Source: an uncultured Mollicutes bacterium
GTDB taxonomy: Bacteria; Bacillota_I; Bacilli_A; ML615J-28; CAG-313
Assembly (NCBI GenBank): GCA_900539265.1
Contig: UQBM01000004.1
Coordinates: 24,141 to 88,140 of the forward strand
Direction: 5' to 3'
DNA length: 64,000 bases
Below, piece by piece: positions 1-7,983 of this stretch (the stretch's first letter is position 1; every line of letters starts with the position of its first letter). The translations under genes were made by a program, and so were the position numbers. The notes under the pieces are model-generated. The model saw only the letters and a program-made list of their open reading frames with translations, was not told the origin of the DNA and ran no database searches.

Positions 1-699
1 CAAAGATTTAAATTACATTATGATTTTCAAGAAGTATTCTTAAATACTGGTAGGGGATACGAAAAAGGAACTGTAGAGCAAGGTGTAAGATTTATGAGAA
101 GAAACCTACTTGTTCCACTTCCTTCATTTGATGACTTTGATGCATTTAATAAAGAACTACTAGAAGAATCAAAGAATCTTCTTAAAAGAGAACATTATGC
201 CTTAAAACAACCAATTATTGATTTACATTATGAAGACATAACTGAACTTAATCCACTTCCTCTAACAGCTTTTGAACCATCATCAATATCAACAAAAAAA
301 CTAGATAATTATGGAAGACTTACAACTGAAGGAAGACTGTATTATTACTTATCACCATCATATGCATATAAAAAAATACAAATAAAATTCCTATCTGATG
401 CTTTAGAGATATATGATGAAGATGGAAGACACATCATGAATGTTCCAAGACTTTCAGCAGCAAAAGGTGCAAGATATATTAACTGGAGTCCTTATATTAG
501 ACTTCTTGCAGTAAAACCAGCTGCAATGTATAACTTTTCATTTCTAGATCTATTTACTGATAAAGATATAGTTGAAAGAATAACAAAGTTAAATTCATAT
601 GATTTAAAAATATTCTTAGAAAAGTTTGCTGATATGATTGATAGTGCTGGACTTAATGAAGCTATTAATAAAGTAACTACACTACTTAAAGATGATTAA
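1..699 (+). CDS. IS21-family transposase IstA, C-terminal part (gene enters from left edge)
   Basis: The frame is open from base 1, so the true start lies outside the window; an internal ATG at 94 is not the start. The visible 232 residues match the C-terminal half of IS21-type IstA transposases: the end of the DDE integrase core (NTGRGYEKGTVEQGVRF, where the E falls in the usual GxxKGxVE context), then RRNLLVPLPSFDDFDAFN and the DNYGRLTTEGRLYYYLSPSYA beta-barrel segment typical of Mu/IS21 transposases. The family cuts and joins IS ends with help from the AAA+ protein IstB. No istB follows, although it normally overlaps or abuts istA on the same strand. Family assignment is confident; activity cannot be judged. 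Confidence 0.85.
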   Translation, partial: QRFKLHYDFQEVFLNTGRGYEKGTVEQGVRFMRRNLLVPLPSFDDFDAFNKELLEESKNLLKREHYALKQPIIDLHYEDITELNPLPLTAFEPSSISTKKLDNYGRLTTEGRLYYYLSPSYAYKKIQIKFLSDALEIYDEDGRHIMNVPRLSAAKGARYINWSPYIRLLAVKPAAMYNFSFLDLFTDKDIVERITKLNSYDLKIFLEKFADMIDSAGLNEAINKVTTLLKDD

Positions 700-1078
700 T
701 CAAATACCTTTACTTATGTATAAGACCTATGATATACTATTATTAGTAGAAAAACTAAAAACTAAATAATAATAGATAAATTTGATGGTCAAATCTCGAG
801 TAGTATTTGACCATTTTTGACTCTTATAATCAAAATGTGTTCAAAAGTAAATTTAATAACTTTTCTTAAAAATCATCTTAAAATTAATAAAATAATCATA
901 AAATCATGCAAATACATATGATTTTAGTAAAAACTCTTTATCCTCCACTACCCCTAGGGGGCATCTAATCTCTACAGATTTTTGACTATAGAGCGGGGCC
1001 GCACTCTCGTATGAAAAAACTCGCAAAATCAAAAATCAGTGATGTGTATTTTGTGTAAAAAAGACTGTTTTAGAATAG
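700..1078. other. gene-free stretch holding the probable IS right end
   Basis: No convincing ORF is present. After the hairpin at 786-818 there is AT-rich sequence and then an abrupt GC-rich patch at about 943-1013, containing the palindrome CCCCTAGGGG (951-960) and an imperfect inverted repeat around AGAGCGGGGCCGCACTCT. This composition is unlike anything nearby, and I infer it marks the IS terminus or another imported segment. No terminal repeat can be confirmed because the left end of the element is outside the window. Confidence 0.4.
786..818 (+). terminator. hairpin with T-run downstream of the transposase gene
   Basis: A perfect 9-bp inverted repeat (TGGTCAAAT at 786-794, ATTTGACCA at 805-813) with a 10-nt loop is followed by TTTTT. 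It may terminate istA or be part of the IS end. Confidence 0.55.
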
Positions 1079-1261
1079 AGTATAGATACATTTGAAAAAT
1101 ATGATGATGCCAAAGGAAATAAGGAAGTAGAAAAAATTAAGAAAATTTCTTTAGACAATATTCAATCATTAGATGATTTTATTGTAATATTATCTGATAA
1201 AATTATAGAGATAAAAGATACAATTGTGAAGTTTTATGATTTTGGAAGCAAAATGAATTAA
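1079..1261 (+). pseudogene. headless 3' fragment of an unknown gene
   Basis: An open frame of 60 codons ends in TAA at 1259-1261. It reads IDTFEKYDDAKGNKEVEKI and continues into a charged helical C-terminus, but it has no usable start: the only in-frame ATG is the penultimate codon. A TAG at 1076-1078 closes the frame upstream, just downstream of the GC-rich IS-end candidate. The simplest reading is the tail of a gene whose front was removed by the IS insertion or a later deletion. The original product is not recognised. Confidence 0.5.
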
Positions 1262-1300
1262 CAAATGTATAAAATATGATATATTAAAAAAGGTGATAAT

Positions 1301-2146
1301 ATGAATAATATAAATAATTTAATTTTAGATGAAGAAAGAGCTTTGTATCATATTACAGATAGCAATATTGTAAATTGTAGATTTGATGGACCAAAAGATG
1401 GGGAATCAGCAATAAAAGAATGTCGCAATATTCATATTGTAGAATGTTATTTTAATTTAAGATACCCTATATGGCATACTTATCCAGTGACAATGACAAG
1501 ATCAACAATGACAGAGTTTTGTCGAGCTGCTTTGTGGTATTGTCATAATGTAAAAATTGAACAATCGAAATTATATGGTATTAAAGCGTTAAGAGAATGT
1601 CAAAACATTGAGATTAGTCAATGCGATATCATTTCTAAAGAGTTTGGTTGGAAAAATGATGATTTAAAAATAGTTGATTCAACACTAGAAGGAGAATATG
1701 CTTTTTTTGATAGTAAAAATCTGGTTATTAAAAATTTAAAATTTGTGGGAAAATATTCGTTTCAATATTGTAAAAATTTAACAATTGAAAGTAGTTATTT
1801 AGATACAAAAGATGCTTTTTGGCATAGTGAAAATGTAGTAATCAAAGACTCCTATGTGAAAGGGGAATATCTTGCATGGTATGCTAAAAATGTTACTTTT
1901 ATCAATTGCACAATTGAAGGAACTCAACCTCTATGTTATTGTAAGAATCTAGTTTTAAAAAATTGTAAGATGATCAAAACGGATTTATCATTTGAAAATA
2001 GTGAAGTGAATGCTTCCATTATTGGTCATATTGAAAGTATCAAAAATCCTTTATTAGGATGCATTATTGCCGATACAATAGGCGATACCATTAGAGATGA
2101 TCAAATCTATGGATGTAAAGCAGAAATAATGTTAAGAAAAAAATGA
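1301..2146 (+). CDS. DUF3737 family right-handed beta-helix protein
   Basis: This 281-residue cytoplasmic protein has no signal peptide. It is built from about ten repeats of roughly 20 residues with alternating hydrophobic and Asn/Cys-rich turns (for example CKNLTIESSYLDTKDAFWHS, CKNLVLKNCKMIKT), the signature of a parallel beta helix. The early GPKDGESAIKE followed by CYFNLRYPIWH matches the conserved front of DUF3737 proteins. The family is widespread in gut Firmicutes and Bacteroidetes; its biochemical role is unknown. The start ATG follows AAGGTGATA. It stands alone and ends at a terminator. Confidence 0.8.
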   Translation: MNNINNLILDEERALYHITDSNIVNCRFDGPKDGESAIKECRNIHIVECYFNLRYPIWHTYPVTMTRSTMTEFCRAALWYCHNVKIEQSKLYGIKALRECQNIEISQCDIISKEFGWKNDDLKIVDSTLEGEYAFFDSKNLVIKNLKFVGKYSFQYCKNLTIESSYLDTKDAFWHSENVVIKDSYVKGEYLAWYAKNVTFINCTIEGTQPLCYCKNLVLKNCKMIKTDLSFENSEVNASIIGHIESIKNPLLGCIIADTIGDTIRDDQIYGCKAEIMLRKK

Positions 2147-2193
2147 ATTAGAAAGATTGTTAATTAGATTGGATATATAAATAAATTTAAAAA

Positions 2194-2230
2194 TAATTAC
2201 TCAAATAATGAGTAGTTATTTTTTTATTTG
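2194..2230 (+). terminator. intrinsic terminator of the DUF3737 gene
   Basis: An 11-bp stem with one G-T pair (ATAATTACTCA 2194-2204, TGAGTAGTTAT 2210-2220), a 5-nt loop and then a T-run. Confidence 0.8.
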
Positions 2231-2279
2231 TAAATCAAATGAATAATTTCAAAAATAAAATGTTTTCATAATGTATATT

Positions 2280-2308
2280 TTGACAAAAAATAAATTAATA
2301 TGTATAAT
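2280..2308 (+). promoter_or_regulatory. consensus sigma-A promoter for the OB-fold lipoprotein
   Basis: TTGACA (2280-2285), a 17-nt spacer and TATAAT (2303-2308): both hexamers are perfect. The start codon is about 50 nt downstream of the expected transcription start. Confidence 0.85.
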
Positions 2309-2363
2309 ATTTACGAGATTTGTTCTCCCCCCATAAATTTGAAGAAAAGGAAAAGGAAAAAAA

Positions 2364-5174
2364 ATGAAAAAATTATTTGTCTTTTTAACTTTAGCTTTAG
2401 TATCATTTTTTATCACAGGTTGTATTGATGAAAATACGGATCCTAAAGCATCTGTTGAAAATGCTATTAGTCAATGTTTTAAAAATGTTGATTTGAATCA
2501 TGTTGAATCAAATCTAGTTTTTGAAACTACAATTGGTGAAGTAACTTTAAGTTATGAGTCTTCTAATAAAGATGTTGTTTCTAATGAGGGAATTGTTAGA
2601 AGGCAACAAGTTGATGTAACTCTTCAAATTACAGTTACTTTTAGCGTTGGTTCATATAAAAAAGCAAAAGTATATGACGTTACAGTATTAAAGCAAGAAC
2701 TTCAAACAATAAGTCAAATAAAAAAACTTCCAACCGAAGGATTTGTAATTACAACAGGAATTGTGGCATTTATTGTTTATGGAACGGAAAAGAATGTTCC
2801 CGTTGGTTTCTATTTATTTGATGAGACAGATGCAATTTATGTTCATAGTTCAGAATATGCTGAAACCCTAAAAGTTGGCAATAAAGTAGAAGTAAGTGGC
2901 GAATATACAAAATATATTGATCAAAATTCTCTTACATCTGCTGAAATGGCGGGATATACAGGAGCAAAACAAATTGTCCCAACGAGTGTAAAAACGGATG
3001 GTGAAATTTATGAAGTTCCTACCTCATTTATAGAGGATCATTCCATTGCTAATTTATGTAGTATTCCTGTATCAGAAAATATTACATCAAATGTTTATAA
3101 AGTGGTGGCAAAGGTTCGTAAATCAGTTGGCAATGGTTTTGTTAATTATTATTTTGATGATTTAAATGGTGTGAATAGTTATTATGCCTATACGACAGCA
3201 AACGGAAAAGATTTAGCATGGCTTGAAGAGTATGATGGTAGTATTAGAGAATGTTATATTGCAATTCATAATTGTAAGCTTTCCGCAAGCGGTAATTTTT
3301 GGCGAATTGTTCCAATTCAAATTTTAGATGAAGTTGAAGTAACAGATGAAGAATATATGGAATATAGTCTAGATCGTCTAGCTAACCAATTCATTGATCA
3401 TTATGATAGTCCTTGTAGTTTTGATTTGGTAAATACTGATGAAAAATTAGCAGGTTCATCAGTTTGTTATTCCTCTAATTTTGAAGGTGTAACTTTTACT
3501 AATAATGGTTATACAATTCATCTTGAATTTGGTGAAGAAAAAGTGACTATGGCAGTTACCATTTCGCTTACTTATAATGGGAAAACTTTAACTAGAGTTG
3601 TTGAGTTTGAGGCAGCAATGATAAAGCCAACTATTGAGACAATTACAATTGAAGAAGCAAGAAAAGTTGCAAAAGGTGAAAAGGTAACAATTGAGGGTTA
3701 TATTGTTGGTTTCTTATATTTAGTAGGTACTTCTAAACCTGCAGGTTTTGAATTAATTGATGATACTAGTTCAATTGCAGTATTTGTATCAACTGCTGTT
3801 GACACGAACACTGATATTACTAAATTAAGTATTGGTGAGTTTGTTTATGTTGAAGGATATGGTGATTTATATCAACCACGAGAAGATCATAATCATACTG
3901 GTTCTATTAGATTAAATAATGCAGAAGTACTATATCATGATTGGCAAGAACATGAACTTCCAACTCACGCAATAGAAGAAGTGGTTTTTAAAGATTTGGT
4001 AAATAATCCATCTGATAACAATATTACTAATATGGTTTTTAAAACACAAATCTATGTTGAAAGAAGTTCGGGAAGTTATGTAAATTATTACATTCATGAT
4101 ATTCATGATCCATCATTAAGTACAATTGTATATTCACAAAATTCTGGTAAAAATGGTCCTGCTGAATATGAATGGTTAAAACCATATGCTGGAAAATGTG
4201 TTGAAGCGTATGTCACTCTTCGTATTGGTGCTGTTTCTAGTGGTAAATTTATTTGGAAAGCTGGAGTGTTACAAGTTTTAGGTGAAGTTGAAACCCCTGA
4301 GGCTTTAGTAGGATATTTTGAAAAAACAAAAATTGAGGGATTATTTGATAATGAATATGCTGATAGTGCAGTAATTGAATATGAAGTATTAGAAGGCAGT
4401 AATATTGTTCTTTCCCATTCTTCTAGTGATGCGGTAACTGCAGTACAAGAAGGAAATTTATTTCAGATTCATATTGCAACTCCAACTCAAACAGAAGATG
4501 TTTCAATCAGTCTAGTCTTAACGTATGGCAGTACTGAGACAACGATTGATATTTTCTTTAAAATTGTTAAAGCTGAAATATTAACAATTGAACAATTTAG
4601 AGAAAAAGCTACAAAAAATGGAGAAACTGTTATTGTAGAAGGAATCGTATCCTCAATTGTTAAATCAAGTGGTGCTACGAAATGGAACTTCTATATAACT
4701 GATGAAACGGGTACAATTTATTGTAAAACCCAAGCAGCAGTTGAAGTTGGCGATAAAGTTTTGATTAAAGGTAATATGGATTTATATTATGGATTACCTC
4801 AGTTTGCTGATGGCTCAACAATTACTATATTATCTCAAGGCAATGCAGTACCAACATCTTCTTTCTTAAAAGACAAAACGTTAGAAGATGTAGCAGTTGA
4901 TAGTAAAGCAGGTGAAAATGCTTTACTTGGTGGAATTGTTTATATGGATGTTGAGGCAACTGTTCATGTTAGTGCCTCAGGTGAAAGAGCATATTTATCT
5001 TTAGGTTCGGTAGAAATTGATTTATATAATTATACTAATGCAAAATATTATGCCGAAAACTATCAAGAGTTAGAGGCTTTAAATGGAAAAACAATTGTGG
5101 TTACTCTAGTTTCTTTTAACTGGTATAAGACGCAATATACATATGTTATTGCTAATTATATAGTAGTTGAATAA
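2364..5174 (+). CDS. large lipoprotein with atypical Ig-like and repeated OB-fold domains
   Basis: The signal peptide has lipobox FITGC, giving a lipidated Cys20, so the 936-residue protein should be anchored on the outer face of the membrane. After Cys20 comes an atypical bacterial Ig-like module (about 28-112: ..YESSNKDVVSNEGIVRR..VTFSVGSYKKAKVYDVTVL). Three OB-fold-like segments follow, near 124-215, 430-530 and 750-840, each with the pattern VxxEGxV...GFxLxDxTxxIxV...xVGDKVxVxG. Linker domains repeat SNVYKVVAKVRKS and TNMVFKTQIYVERS. Such OB/Ig lipoproteins in gut bacteria are usually annotated as hypothetical or nuclease-associated; no nuclease catalytic domain is present here. A ligand (polysaccharide, nucleic acid or protein) cannot be assigned. 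Confidence 0.75.
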   Translation: MKKLFVFLTLALVSFFITGCIDENTDPKASVENAISQCFKNVDLNHVESNLVFETTIGEVTLSYESSNKDVVSNEGIVRRQQVDVTLQITVTFSVGSYKKAKVYDVTVLKQELQTISQIKKLPTEGFVITTGIVAFIVYGTEKNVPVGFYLFDETDAIYVHSSEYAETLKVGNKVEVSGEYTKYIDQNSLTSAEMAGYTGAKQIVPTSVKTDGEIYEVPTSFIEDHSIANLCSIPVSENITSNVYKVVAKVRKSVGNGFVNYYFDDLNGVNSYYAYTTANGKDLAWLEEYDGSIRECYIAIHNCKLSASGNFWRIVPIQILDEVEVTDEEYMEYSLDRLANQFIDHYDSPCSFDLVNTDEKLAGSSVCYSSNFEGVTFTNNGYTIHLEFGEEKVTMAVTISLTYNGKTLTRVVEFEAAMIKPTIETITIEEARKVAKGEKVTIEGYIVGFLYLVGTSKPAGFELIDDTSSIAVFVSTAVDTNTDITKLSIGEFVYVEGYGDLYQPREDHNHTGSIRLNNAEVLYHDWQEHELPTHAIEEVVFKDLVNNPSDNNITNMVFKTQIYVERSSGSYVNYYIHDIHDPSLSTIVYSQNSGKNGPAEYEWLKPYAGKCVEAYVTLRIGAVSSGKFIWKAGVLQVLGEVETPEALVGYFEKTKIEGLFDNEYADSAVIEYEVLEGSNIVLSHSSSDAVTAVQEGNLFQIHIATPTQTEDVSISLVLTYGSTETTIDIFFKIVKAEILTIEQFREKATKNGETVIVEGIVSSIVKSSGATKWNFYITDETGTIYCKTQAAVEVGDKVLIKGNMDLYYGLPQFADGSTITILSQGNAVPTSSFLKDKTLEDVAVDSKAGENALLGGIVYMDVEATVHVSASGERAYLSLGSVEIDLYNYTNAKYYAENYQELEALNGKTIVVTLVSFNWYKTQYTYVIANYIVVE

Positions 5175-5189
5175 TAAAAATTAAAAATG

Positions 5190-5262
5190 AAGTGGATAAA
5201 TTTTGAAAAGATATAGAAATGGTCTATTTGTAAAGTATCTTATCAAAGTATCCACTTTTTTA
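5190..5262 (+). terminator. possible terminator of the OB-fold lipoprotein
   Basis: The arms AAGTGGATA (5190-5198) and TATCCACTT (5249-5257) pair perfectly across a 50-nt loop, with a T-run following. The loop is long, so it is weaker than the other terminators here. Confidence 0.45.
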
Positions 5263-5302
5263 TTTATAAATAAAAAATATTATAAAATATGAATTAAACC
5301 TA

Positions 5303-5330
5303 TTGACAAATAACCAAAAAGTGGTATAAT
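5303..5330 (+). promoter_or_regulatory. sigma-A promoter of htpG
   Basis: TTGACA (5303-5308), a 16-nt spacer and TATAAT (5325-5330). The expected start point falls at the left arm of the CIRCE element. Confidence 0.85.
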
Positions 5331-5334
5331 AGTA

Positions 5335-5361
5335 TTAGCACTCATATATAAAGAGTGCTAA
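5335..5361 (+). promoter_or_regulatory. CIRCE operator (HrcA binding site)
   Basis: TTAGCACTC (5335-5343), a 9-nt spacer and GAGTGCTAA (5353-5361): an exact match to the CIRCE consensus. It lies between the -10 box and the htpG ribosome site, so HrcA bound here would block initiation, and the element is also in the 5' end of the mRNA. Confidence 0.95.
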
Positions 5362-5374
5362 AGGAGTGAAAAAT

Positions 5375-7318
5375 ATGAGCGAAATTAAAGAATTTAAAAC
5401 AGAATCCAAACGATTATTAGATTTAATGATCAATTCTATTTATACAAATCAAGAAATTTTCTTAAGGGAGTTATTATCAAATGCATCAGATGCAATTGAT
5501 AAATACCATTATTTATCATTATCAGATGATAAATTGGCAAAAAGGAATGATTATGAAATTCATCTTGAGTTAAATAAAGAAGCACGAACATTAACAATAT
5601 CGGATAATGGTATTGGTATGACATATGATGAAATAAATGATAATTTAGGAACAATCGCAAAATCAGGGACTCTTGCCTTTGTTAAAAATTTAGAAAATTC
5701 TAAGGAAGAAGGAAAGGATGCCCTAGAAACAATTGGGCAATTTGGGGTTGGATTTTATTCAGCTTTTATGGTTAGTAAAAAGGTGGTTGTTGATACGAAA
5801 TCACCATATAGTGATAAGGGATATGTATTTACTTCAACGGGTGAGGATACATATGAGATTGCTACATCTGATAAAGTAACCGATGGTACTACAATTACCT
5901 TATATTTAAAAGATAATATTAAGGGTGAAGATGATAAGGTAGAGGTTGATTTTGATCAATATTTAGATGAATATACAATTCAATATTTAGTTAAAAAATA
6001 TTCTGACTATATTAGATATCCAATTACAATGTATATGACAAAAGAAGAACCCAAACTTGATGACAATGGCAAAGAAGTTGAGGGTGAATATGATGAGATT
6101 AGAACACTTACAACTCTAAATTCGATGATTCCGCTTTGGAAGAAAAATAAAAATGATGTGACAGATGAGGCTTTAGATGATTTTTATATGCAAAAATTTT
6201 ATGATTTTGAAAAGCCAATGCTTCATCTTATGTTTAATGTTGAAGGTAGTGTCAATTATAATACACTTTTGTTTATCCCTAATTTACCACCTAGAAATTT
6301 ACATTCTGTTGATTATGAAAAGGGCTTGCAACTTTACTCTAAAGGGGTTTTCATTATGGATAAATGTAAAGAATTAATACCTGATTATTTGAGGTTTGTC
6401 AAGGGGGTTGTTGATTCTAGTGATTTATCGCTTAATATTAGTAGAGAAATGTTGCAACAAAATAAGGTTTTAAATTTGATGCAAAAGAATATTGAAAAGA
6501 AGATTATCAATCGACTTGCCTTACTTCAAAAAGAAGATTTTGATAAATATCTTACATTCTTTAAAAATTATGGAATCAATTTAAAATTTGGTGCTTATGA
6601 AAATTATGGAGCTAAAAAAGAATTGTTACAAGATTTATTGATTTATAGTAGTGTGAATTCTGATAAAATGATCACTTTTAAAGAATATGTAGAACAAATG
6701 AAAGAGAATCAAAAGGATATCTATTATGCCTCAGGAAAATCAAAAGAAGAAATTTTATCAATGCCTCAAATGGATATTGTTAAAAAATATGGCTATGATG
6801 TTTTGATTTTAACTGATGATGTGGATGAATTTCTATTAAAAATTTTAAATAAATATAATGATCACGAATTTAAATCAATTAATCAATCGGCTTTAGATGA
6901 TCTTACAACTGAGGAAGAAAAAGAAAAATTAGAAGAGCAACAAAAAGACCATCAAGATTTATTAAAAGCGTTAAAAGAAGCCTTAAAGGATGAGGTAAAA
7001 GATGTTATTTTATCGAAAAGACTTGTTGATTCACCAGTTTGTTTGGTAAGTGGTGATGGGGTTTCCTTTGAAATGGAAAAAGTAATTGAAGCAATGCCTA
7101 CAAATGATAAGATCAAAGCGGAAAGAATTTTAGAAATCAATCCTAATCATGAATTATTTCATGCTTTAAATCAATTATATGAGCAAAATCCTGATGATAT
7201 TAAAGATTATGCTACTTTGTTATACAATCAGGCACTTTTAATGGAAGGTTTTAAACTGAACAATAGTGTTGCATTTTCTAATTTAATGTGTAAATTAATG
7301 ATCAAGAGTATCAAATAA
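5375..7318 (+). CDS. htpG: molecular chaperone HtpG (Hsp90)
   Basis: This is a full-length 647-residue bacterial Hsp90. The N-terminal GHKL ATPase has the N-box (FLRELLSNASDAIDK), DNGIGM and GQFGVGFYSAF; the middle domain carries SREMLQQNKVL with the conserved Arg that contacts ATP phosphate. The C-terminal dimerisation region is present. I start at ATG 5375 (MSEIKEFK) because AAAGGA sits nine bases upstream; a GTG at 5366 is also in frame but overlaps that ribosome site. The gene is monocistronic and directly controlled by the CIRCE box upstream, so it should be induced when HrcA is titrated by unfolded protein. Confidence 0.97.
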   Translation: MSEIKEFKTESKRLLDLMINSIYTNQEIFLRELLSNASDAIDKYHYLSLSDDKLAKRNDYEIHLELNKEARTLTISDNGIGMTYDEINDNLGTIAKSGTLAFVKNLENSKEEGKDALETIGQFGVGFYSAFMVSKKVVVDTKSPYSDKGYVFTSTGEDTYEIATSDKVTDGTTITLYLKDNIKGEDDKVEVDFDQYLDEYTIQYLVKKYSDYIRYPITMYMTKEEPKLDDNGKEVEGEYDEIRTLTTLNSMIPLWKKNKNDVTDEALDDFYMQKFYDFEKPMLHLMFNVEGSVNYNTLLFIPNLPPRNLHSVDYEKGLQLYSKGVFIMDKCKELIPDYLRFVKGVVDSSDLSLNISREMLQQNKVLNLMQKNIEKKIINRLALLQKEDFDKYLTFFKNYGINLKFGAYENYGAKKELLQDLLIYSSVNSDKMITFKEYVEQMKENQKDIYYASGKSKEEILSMPQMDIVKKYGYDVLILTDDVDEFLLKILNKYNDHEFKSINQSALDDLTTEEEKEKLEEQQKDHQDLLKALKEALKDEVKDVILSKRLVDSPVCLVSGDGVSFEMEKVIEAMPTNDKIKAERILEINPNHELFHALNQLYEQNPDDIKDYATLLYNQALLMEGFKLNNSVAFSNLMCKLMIKSIK

Positions 7319-7387
7319 AAATAATTTAAAAATTTATGTATAAAAAGGTAAATTCTTCTAAAAATAATTATAAAGGAGGATTTATTT

Positions 7388-7582
7388 ATGACTGGAAAAG
7401 AATTATTATATGTTGAAGATGCTCTTGGGCATATTAAACATATGAAAACGATTTGTGAAACTTATTCAAGAAATTTACAAGATCCTAATTTAAAGGCTTT
7501 TGTAGAAACTCTTAGACAAAGAAATCAGGAGTTAGAAACAAAATTTTTAAATGTTTTAGGAGGTGCTACAAATGGACGATAG
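7388..7582 (+). CDS. small spore-coat-associated-type protein
   Basis: This is a 64-residue helical protein (MTGKELLYVEDALGHIKHMK). It resembles the short coat-F-associated proteins of Firmicutes, which are usually encoded next to a CotF-domain gene. It has a strong AAAGGAGG ribosome site and overlaps the CotF-like gene by 11 bp, so the two are translationally coupled. It has no signal peptide. The identification rests on size, composition and partner, and is moderate. Confidence 0.55.
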   Translation: MTGKELLYVEDALGHIKHMKTICETYSRNLQDPNLKAFVETLRQRNQELETKFLNVLGGATNGR

Positions 7583-7820
7583 AGCGTTAATGGAAGATTT
7601 ACTATTAGTTACCAAAGGCGTTTGTGATTTGTATATGCATGGAACAATTGAATCATCAACTCCTCATATTTTAACAACCTTTAGCGATAGTTTAAATGAT
7701 TCACTTGCGATGCAATCAGAAATTTACAAAACGATGGAACAAAAGGGTTGGTATCAAACAGATCCTGCTGATATCACAAAAATTAAAAAAGCTTACAATA
7801 AATTTACAACTCAAGCGTAG
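7572..7820 (+). CDS. CotF-family (coat F domain) spore coat-like protein
   Basis: At 82 residues it contains the coat-F hallmarks DRALMEDLLLVTKGVCDLYMHGTIESSTP at its front (key residues K18, C21, H25, E29, S30) and a second helix SLAMQSEIYKTMEQKGWY. In spore formers these proteins form part of the coat; homologues also occur in lineages without known spores. The ATG at 7572 is chosen because AGGAGG (7558-7563) lies eight bases upstream. It ends at a terminator. Confidence 0.75.
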   Translation: MDDRALMEDLLLVTKGVCDLYMHGTIESSTPHILTTFSDSLNDSLAMQSEIYKTMEQKGWYQTDPADITKIKKAYNKFTTQA

Positions 7821-7830
7821 TCAAAGAAGA

Positions 7831-7857
7831 ATTCTCAACTAAAGTTGAGAGTTTTTC
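7831..7857 (+). terminator. terminator of the coat-like pair
   Basis: ATTCTCAAC (7831-7839) and GTTGAGAGT (7844-7852) pair across a 4-nt loop, followed by TTTTTC. Confidence 0.85.
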
Positions 7858-7908
7858 TTTTGTCTTTAACAAAATGTTCGTTGTAAAATTTGTTTTTAAA
7901 AATTATTG

Positions 7909-7936
7909 TTGTATATTAGTAAATAAAATTTATAAT
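7909..7936 (+). promoter_or_regulatory. probable promoter of fhs
   Basis: TTGTAT (7909-7914), 16 nt, TATAAT (7931-7936). I see no tetrahydrofolate riboswitch in the leader. Confidence 0.5.
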
Positions 7937-7983
7937 AAATGTTAGAATAGTAATAGTGAAAATTCAATTTATAAGGAGGAACT

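Noticed and set aside
943..1013. GC-rich patch as an rRNA or tRNA fragment
   Set aside because: No cloverleaf or recognisable rRNA motif could be found in it.
7858..7983. Tetrahydrofolate riboswitch upstream of fhs
   Set aside because: The sequence is nearly all A/T with no stable multi-stem structure or conserved THF motif.
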